NCBI GenBank assembly: GCA_964512635.1
Contig: CAZEJB010000012.1
Location: forward strand, 42,213-106,212
Origin: JADZFO01 sp964512635
Lineage (GTDB): Bacteria > 4484-113 > JAFGCY01
Reading direction: 5' to 3'
DNA: 64,000 nt
How positions within the stretch are numbered: the first letter of the stretch is position 1; each line of letters starts with the position of its first letter. Position numbers and translations under genes: made by a program. Shown here piece after piece: positions 58,390 to 64,000 of this stretch. The notes beneath the pieces were generated by a model that was not told the origin of the DNA, did not search any database, and saw only the letters and a program-made list of their open reading frames with translations.

Positions 58390-59586
58390 CTAGGGCTGGC
58401 GGCTGGATTTTGCGGGCTGCTCGTCAGCGCTGCGCGGTCGCCCGGGCTGTGCCGGCTGCACCGGCACCGCCGAGACATCCAGGCTGTCCGCTGCGCTGCG
58501 GCTGGCCGCTCTTTCGGCATCAATGGACTCGGCGGCCCGTAGGGCCTCGAGTTCCGCCAGTTCCGCCTTCTGTTCGAGCACTCGACCTTGTACCAGCACT
58601 GTCTGATACTCCTGCTCAGTTGCCTCGGCGATTTCTTCCCTTTCGACCGGGCTTAAAGCGTCAAGCTCGAGTTGCAGCAGCACATTGGACTGCGACAAGC
58701 TGGCAAGATCTTCGGCTCCGACGTTTAGCAGCAGGCTGAAGGCCGGGCCGTTATCGTCGAGTGGGGTAAGGGGATCGGTGGCATCCAGAGTGGTTCCAAG
58801 ACTGTAGACGCCCCGCAGGTTCATGTAATCCGGATAATCCAGCAGGGCCGGGATCTCGGCCAGACTGACGGAATCGGAACGCCCCTGCCAGATTCCAGGT
58901 GAAATTACTGCTTCAGGGCTGGCGGCGGCGCCGGACCAGTAAGCGCCGCTATGGAATCTCCCGGCTGCAGTCTCGTAATCAGCCTTTTCCAAAAGGACAT
59001 CGCAGCCGGGATAGCCAGTAAACCCACTGGCGCTGGCCTGGCCGAAACCGCTGGAGCTGTTTGGTCCAGGTCCTTGTCCAGCGGAACTGCGCCCGGCAAT
59101 TCTGGCCGGCTGAGGCACGGCAGGCGTGAATCTGCCAACGCCGACGGCCCGCGGAGCTGTTGAGGCCAGGGCCGGCAGCTCGTAATAGAAGTGCATCTCC
59201 GGCTGGCTCGGCTGGCCGGCAGCGTGCGGCGCAAAGGCCCTGGCCGGCCCACTGTTTGCCGGCGTGGGGGCAGCCTGGCCAATGGGCTTTGAGCTGCTTG
59301 CAACCAGCTTACGACTGGGCGACAGCGGGCGGGGAGCGGCGGGATTCGGGTTGCCGTCCGCCGGCTTGCTGCTTAGCGGGAGACTCGGACCAGAGCTAAG
59401 GCAGGGCCCCTGGGGCAGAAAGCCGGAATCGTTGAGGCCGGCGCGCCAGCCCAGTCCGCTGACAGCACGTCCGCGCAGATCAAGCACGAAGTTATCCGGG
59501 CCGGGGTCAAGAGTGCCGCAGGCGGCGAGACCCAGCAGTCCAAGAAACACATGCAGCGGCCGAGACCGGCGATTGCTCGATGGCAT
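58390..59586 (-). CDS. hypothetical lipoprotein
   Basis: A 398-residue predicted lipoprotein (FLGLLGLAACGTLDPG) of no family I recognise. The middle (about residues 70-240) is rich in Pro, Ala, Gly and Ser and probably unstructured. A more ordered domain with ISPGIWQGRSDSVSLAEI and LSLLLNVGAEDLA-like text follows. The last 90 residues are a charged helical, coiled-coil-like segment (VEREEIAEATEQEYQTVLVQ). AGGAGG lies six bases before the second ATG, which was chosen. It may form an operon with the downstream TPR gene (147 bases apart). Confidence 0.55.
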   Translation of the reverse strand: MPSSNRRSRPLHVFLGLLGLAACGTLDPGPDNFVLDLRGRAVSGLGWRAGLNDSGFLPQGPCLSSGPSLPLSSKPADGNPNPAAPRPLSPSRKLVASSSKPIGQAAPTPANSGPARAFAPHAAGQPSQPEMHFYYELPALASTAPRAVGVGRFTPAVPQPARIAGRSSAGQGPGPNSSSGFGQASASGFTGYPGCDVLLEKADYETAAGRFHSGAYWSGAAASPEAVISPGIWQGRSDSVSLAEIPALLDYPDYMNLRGVYSLGTTLDATDPLTPLDDNGPAFSLLLNVGAEDLASLSQSNVLLQLELDALSPVEREEIAEATEQEYQTVLVQGRVLEQKAELAELEALRAAESIDAERAASRSAADSLDVSAVPVQPAQPGRPRSADEQPAKSSRQP

Positions 59587-59921
59587 GCCCATCCTCCTGG
59601 TCGCGGCTACAGCCCAGCCGTCTGGGGAGAATGTAACACATGCCGGTGAAGATTTAAGGATACCGGTAGGCCTCTGCTGGAAGGGTACCGGAGCTGTGCC
59701 CGAAGGCTGAGCCCTGCCGGCTGTAACTTGCAGCGCCGCGCAACGTCATGGTCTAAGTCGCTGCCGCTTGTCCGCGGATGGGGGAATTCTGGCTGGCAGC
59801 GGCCCGGTGGACTGACTGGCTGTTAAACTCTGTCTGCCCGGGCTTCCGGTGGGAAAGAAGCCCGTGCAGCCTTGCTATGACCCGGCGTTCCCGCGCCAAT
59901 AGACCGTGAAAGGAGTCAGGC
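59587..59921. other. divergent intergenic region
   Basis: 335 bases between two diverging lipoprotein genes. It has a CGGGCTTC/GAAGCCCG hairpin (59839-59864) without a T-run. No RNA gene or coding frame was identified. Confidence 0.35.
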
Positions 59922-62900
59922 ATGAGCCTTGTGGGCCTGGGCCGGCCGAGAGCCGCCCGTAATACAGTGGGGGGAACCATACTTAATGGACCCCGCAGTT
60001 TCCGCCTCTTCAGTGTTTTGCTGGGAGCCATGCTGGTCCTGCTGGCAGGTATTTCCTGCGGCGGCGGCCTGAACTTCGGCGGGCTCGAAAGCAATCGCCC
60101 CGCGGCCTGGCCTGGGCACAACTTTGAGGGCGCGCTCTCCAGCGGCTCCTTCAGCCTGGTGGCGATGAATGACGACGAAAGCGCCATTGATACCCGTGCC
60201 ACCAGCGCTCTTCGACTCGACGTCAGGAATCACGGTACGGGTCGCTACCGCGTGGATATCTATGGCCAGGGCCTGCCCTCCACCGACCGCGTCTTCCTGC
60301 ACCTGAAGTATGACGAGAAGTCCACGCACCCGGTGGCCAGCGTGCTGGAGCCGGCGCTGCGCGAGGATACGCTTTTCCTCGGCCTCAGTGACTACCCGGG
60401 CATCGTGGCCCTCGGCATGGTCGGCATGCGCGGCGCAAAGACCCTCAGCGGCGATGCCCTGCTGGCCAGCGTCGAATTCGACGCCGGCGCTCCGGCCGTC
60501 AGCCGCCGCGCCAGCACCGTCACCGGCGGGCTGGTCAAGGACCTGCACTTTGATTCAACCAACACCGACACCCTGGTCTGGTCGCTGGCCAACAGCGGCG
60601 ACTATAACCAGAACGGCCAGGTGTCGATTACAGACCTGACTCAGATCGGCATCTACTTCCAGGCCCGCAACACCGATGCGAACTGGAACGAGGCCCGGGT
60701 TGCCGACGGCGACGAGAACGGCATCATCGCGGTCCAGGACCTGACGCCCATCGGCCTGAACTTCCTGCGCCGCTGCGACGGCTATTCCGTCCAGGCGGGC
60801 TCAGCCGAGAGCGGCCCCTTCAGCCCGATCGGCTCGGCCAGCGTGAACGACGCGGTCGCCCCGGGAGGAGTCGGCTTCAAGGTCTTTAACTATCAGGTCG
60901 GCGCGCCGGTCAACGGCGCCTGGTATGTGGTGGCCGCGGTGGACGAGTCGGCGAGCCAGACGGCGACCGGCCTGTCGAATGCGGTGGAATACGCCTCGGC
61001 CAACTTCCCGGCGCCGCAGAACCTGAGCGCCAGCAACGACGGATCCAAGATCACCCTGAGCTGGGAAGCGCCCAGCGGTTTCATCCCGGACGGCTATGCC
61101 TGCTTCGTCTCCGACAGCGCGGCGATGGCCGGCGCCCAGCAGATGAACGTCGGCGCAGTAACCCAGCTCAGCTTCGACTGCCCGCTGGCGGTGGCGATAG
61201 ACGCCACGCACTTCTTTGGCGTCAAGGCGATCTATGGCGCCGAGCTCAGCGGCTTCAGCAACGTCTTTAACTACAGCCCCGTGGGCGCTCCGCCCAGCGG
61301 GCTAAGCGCAGCGAAGAACGGCGCCGTCGTTTCGCTGAACTGGAGCGCACCGGCCAGTGGCACCCCCGAAGGCTACAACGCCTATGTCGACGACAGCAAC
61401 TCCGACATGAGCGCGGCGCTGAAGATCAACCTGGGTGCCATCACCAACCTGAACTTCGACTGCCCGCTGGCGGTCAGCCCGGACAGCAGCCACTACTTCG
61501 CGGTGAAGGCCATCTTCAATGGCGAAGAAAGCGGCTACAGCAACATCTTCTTCTATGAGCCGGGCAACCCCAACGATTCCGACCCGCCGGCCTGGGATGT
61601 ACCGGGCCAGGAGGGCATCAAGAGCGCGGTCGGCGGCGATACCGTGGTGGATATCGAGTGGTACACCGCCAGCGACACTGGCAGCCCGCCGGTGAGCTAT
61701 CAGATCTTCTATGCGCCCAGCGCCAGCGGCATCAACTGGGCCGGCGCGCCGCAGGACACCAGCGCCGCCGGCACCACGACCAAGCAGATCAGCGGCCTGA
61801 GCAACGGCACAAGCTATGACTTCGGCGTGCGCGCGGTGGACAACAGCGGCAACGCCACGACCAACACGAACTTCCTCTCCGCCACCCCGGCCGGCGGCGG
61901 CGTCCCGGTGGACGACGGCGTCTGGCAGACGCCGGAACTGGTGGACGACGGCGGCCTTGTGAACATTGATATTGGCCTTTTCAGCAGCATCCAAGTGGCT
62001 GGCGACGGGACCATTGGCATTGCACACCACGATCCCACTAATCAGGATCTGTACTACACCTTTGGTGGACCAGGTGGCTGGACCACAGAACTGGTGAAAC
62101 AGGACGGCGACGTTGGTCTGTGGTGTGATCTGGCTTTCGACCCAAGTAATGATGAGCCATGTATTGCCTACCACAATGCTGGTAACGCATCCCTGGAGTT
62201 TGCCAGAAGAACCAATGGCGCCTGGGACATACAGGTAGTAGACGACGGCAGCGGCGATTTTGGCTCCTTTGCGAGTCTGGCCTTTGACCCCGATGACAAC
62301 TCACCGGCAATCGCCTATTTCAGTTATCTGGCAAATGACACCAAGTTTGCCAAGTGGAACGGCTCATCCTGGTCCAAAACCACTATCTTCAATGGCCAGA
62401 CACATCCTCTGCTTCCGCTGTCAGGAGCCTTCTGCTCCCTGGCATTCAACCCGGTCACCGGGGAGCCGGGCGTGGCAGTGATGAAAGTTGTGGATGAGTT
62501 CTTCACACCGAGCAGTTCTTCGCTCTACCTGGAGTTCAACGGTAGTAGCTGGGACCAGTACGATGCAGACCTCGGAGCCAACTCTGACATCATTAACACT
62601 GCCGGCTATAACAACGCGCTCGCCTTTAGCCCCAGCGGTGTTCCCTACGTACTGGACGTAGATTCTGTAGGAACCGGTGAGGCCGGAGCGGTGACTATTT
62701 CCTATAAACAGGGCCAGGCTTTCACATCTACAGCGGTTTATGAGGACTTTGATCTTGGTGGGCTGGCTTCTGACTTTACCCAGACAGACATCTACTTCAA
62801 GGGGAACGATTTCTACTGGGTATCAACGGATGGTGTTGCTGAGGGTTCATGTCTCTTCGGAAAGGGCTTTGGTGCACCAGAAGTCATCGGCGGTGCCGGC

Positions 62901-64000
62901 ACCAGCGGTGACAGCGTAGCTCTTGGAATTGACTCCTCTGGTGACTTCAACGTTTCCTACCGAAAAAGCAGTACCAAGCAGCTGTTCTATTCGAAGAAGA
63001 TCGGAGATGCCGGCGCCTGGACATCTTCAGTGGCTATGACCGGAACCAATGTGCCAGGTACTGTTGGCGAGAAAGCAAGCATGGCTTTTGATCCCAGTGA
63101 TGGCTACCCATTGATCAGCTATTACGACGTAAGCCACTCTGCGCTCAAGTTTGCGGACAGAAAGCCCGGAACCTGGCGCGATGAGATAGCCAGTAACGAG
63201 GGTTTTGACGGCGGCTTCAGCTCAATGACAGTTACCCCTGGCGGCGACCGTTACATTTCATTCTTTGCAGTTCGCGGAAGCGGGGTCAATCTGAGTGGTG
63301 GTCTCTATCTTCTGGATGGTGACTTTGGCAACTGGAACTCCACCATCATCCAGGAAGGTGGTGTAGGCGGCGGTGGTGGCGAAGTTGTAGGAGACTACTG
63401 CAGTGTCTGCAACTCCGGAGCTCCAAACGCTTTGCCCGGAATCGCATACCGCAACTCATCGGATCAGACTCTTGAGTTTGCCTTGGGCGACGGCGGAGGA
63501 TCTTTCGAGCAGACTGTAGCGGATATGGCATCTGGCGATGCCGGCAGATGGACCTCCTGCGCATTCCGGCCGAACACGGAACTCCCGGCAATCGCCTATT
63601 ACACTGGCGGCACAGGTGATCTGGCCTTTGCGGAGCGCGATGGTCTTGGTGTCTGGAATGCGGCCCCCGTTGATATTACTGGCGACGTCGGGAACCGCTG
63701 CAGTCTCGTCTTTGGACAGAATACAGCTCAGCCTTGGATGAGCTACTACGATGCCACGAACCATAAGCTCAAGGTGGTATACAGAGACAATCAGTCGATC
63801 TGGCAGCAGGTCAACATTCCTGCGCCGGAAAGCTCGGCTGACTACGGCGGATGGAGCAGCATTGCCTGGCACCCTGTTTACAACCGAGCCGCAGTAGCGT
63901 TCTATGACGACGATAACGGAAAGCTCTGGTACGTATTCATCGGAGATCCGAACGCACCTCAGGCCGCTGTTGAGGCCCATGCCCCGGTAAGCGGGAAAGT
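59922..64000 (+). CDS. giant dockerin/FN3/propeller lipoprotein, 3' end outside window
   Basis: The reading frame is open from the ATG at 59922 through the last base: 1359 codons with no stop. AAAGGAG precedes the ATG by six bases. The N-terminus has a lipobox (LLAGISCGGG, Cys near residue 46). Residues about 230-285 hold a dockerin-like pair, GDYNQNGQVSITDLTQIGIY and DGDENGIIAVQDLTPIGLNF, near-identical in layout to the lipoprotein at 312. Three fibronectin type III-like domains follow (PQNLSASNDGSKITLSW; PSGLSAAKNGAVVSLNW; then VVDIEWYTASDTGSPP). From about residue 660 there are many propeller-type units (for example PGIAYRNSSDQTLEFA, ALKFADRKPGTW) like those at 28738 and 31262. Probably a surface-exposed binding protein. 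Confidence 0.85.
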   Translation, partial: MSLVGLGRPRAARNTVGGTILNGPRSFRLFSVLLGAMLVLLAGISCGGGLNFGGLESNRPAAWPGHNFEGALSSGSFSLVAMNDDESAIDTRATSALRLDVRNHGTGRYRVDIYGQGLPSTDRVFLHLKYDEKSTHPVASVLEPALREDTLFLGLSDYPGIVALGMVGMRGAKTLSGDALLASVEFDAGAPAVSRRASTVTGGLVKDLHFDSTNTDTLVWSLANSGDYNQNGQVSITDLTQIGIYFQARNTDANWNEARVADGDENGIIAVQDLTPIGLNFLRRCDGYSVQAGSAESGPFSPIGSASVNDAVAPGGVGFKVFNYQVGAPVNGAWYVVAAVDESASQTATGLSNAVEYASANFPAPQNLSASNDGSKITLSWEAPSGFIPDGYACFVSDSAAMAGAQQMNVGAVTQLSFDCPLAVAIDATHFFGVKAIYGAELSGFSNVFNYSPVGAPPSGLSAAKNGAVVSLNWSAPASGTPEGYNAYVDDSNSDMSAALKINLGAITNLNFDCPLAVSPDSSHYFAVKAIFNGEESGYSNIFFYEPGNPNDSDPPAWDVPGQEGIKSAVGGDTVVDIEWYTASDTGSPPVSYQIFYAPSASGINWAGAPQDTSAAGTTTKQISGLSNGTSYDFGVRAVDNSGNATTNTNFLSATPAGGGVPVDDGVWQTPELVDDGGLVNIDIGLFSSIQVAGDGTIGIAHHDPTNQDLYYTFGGPGGWTTELVKQDGDVGLWCDLAFDPSNDEPCIAYHNAGNASLEFARRTNGAWDIQVVDDGSGDFGSFASLAFDPDDNSPAIAYFSYLANDTKFAKWNGSSWSKTTIFNGQTHPLLPLSGAFCSLAFNPVTGEPGVAVMKVVDEFFTPSSSSLYLEFNGSSWDQYDADLGANSDIINTAGYNNALAFSPSGVPYVLDVDSVGTGEAGAVTISYKQGQAFTSTAVYEDFDLGGLASDFTQTDIYFKGNDFYWVSTDGVAEGSCLFGKGFGAPEVIGGAGTSGDSVALGIDSSGDFNVSYRKSSTKQLFYSKKIGDAGAWTSSVAMTGTNVPGTVGEKASMAFDPSDGYPLISYYDVSHSALKFADRKPGTWRDEIASNEGFDGGFSSMTVTPGGDRYISFFAVRGSGVNLSGGLYLLDGDFGNWNSTIIQEGGVGGGGGEVVGDYCSVCNSGAPNALPGIAYRNSSDQTLEFALGDGGGSFEQTVADMASGDAGRWTSCAFRPNTELPAIAYYTGGTGDLAFAERDGLGVWNAAPVDITGDVGNRCSLVFGQNTAQPWMSYYDATNHKLKVVYRDNQSIWQQVNIPAPESSADYGGWSSIAWHPVYNRAAVAFYDDDNGKLWYVFIGDPNAPQAAVEAHAPVSGK

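Noticed and set aside
1..64000. tRNA and rRNA genes
   Set aside because: I looked for T-loop and acceptor patterns in all longer intergenic regions and found none that folds convincingly.

Overview
The window is high-GC bacterial chromosomal DNA using the standard code, with TAA, TAG and TGA all working as stops. More than a dozen predicted lipoproteins with Cys-Gly-rich lipoboxes, a Tat-type Rieske protein and an AlgI-type O-acetylation pair point to a diderm (Gram-negative-type) envelope. The mix of LruC, PKD, dockerin-like and clostripain-family lipoproteins looks like an uncultured-lineage genome. I cannot name the phylum from the sequence alone. A run of 100 Ns (15677-15776) shows that this is a scaffolded assembly.

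Layout. 1-7300: end of a LinB-like nucleotidyltransferase, a dockerin-like lipoprotein, a TPR protein, an AlgI-type acyltransferase with its SGNH partner, and a C11 (clostripain) lipoprotein protease. 7475-13330: an oversized uvrC, a duplicated uvrC tail joined to a GNAT gene fragment, the intact GNAT gene and a purine nucleoside phosphorylase. 13390-16520: three tandem HAD-hydrolase paralogues. 16820-23350: a bifunctional nuclease (DUF151), a Rieske protein with an Asp/His tail, a CAP-domain lipoprotein, a degenerate thioredoxin-like protein, an unexplained structured intergenic stretch and pyrG. 23570-28610: two paralogues of an unrecognised lipoprotein family, a DinB protein and an autoregulated TetR repressor. 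28740-38780: two PKD/propeller lipoproteins, an SPFH protein, and a three-gene set of a PQQ-like propeller and two membrane-anchored Cys-motif proteins. 38780-43790: a repeat-rich accessory region with few, partly AT-richer genes. 43790-55250: ndk, an alpha/beta hydrolase, four LruC-domain lipoproteins interrupted by a DinB protein, a DUF4097 lipoprotein and a cysteine desulfurase. 55450-64000: a large TPR protein, an unknown lipoprotein and the start of a giant dockerin/FN3/propeller lipoprotein that runs off the end.

Three themes cut across the genes. First, hairpin-forming repeats whose stem sequences differ but whose arms stay complementary are scattered between genes and also sit in frame inside uvrC. 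Second, two translation-start styles coexist: many lipoprotein genes have strong GAGGTGA or GGAGG ribosome-binding sites, while at least twelve other genes have a -10-like box only 6-9 nt upstream of the start codon and no ribosome-binding site, as in leaderless transcription. Third, surface and periplasmic lipoproteins have expanded by local duplication (LruC x4, PKD/propeller x3, the 23574/24732 family).

The metabolic and housekeeping genes (uvrC, punA-type PNP, pyrG, ndk, cysteine desulfurase) are single and form no operon with each other. The most unusual material is the repeat biology (uvrC insertions, the repeat-bracketed gene at 39340, the repeat-rich 41-43.8 kb tract) and the lipoprotein families without recognised function.
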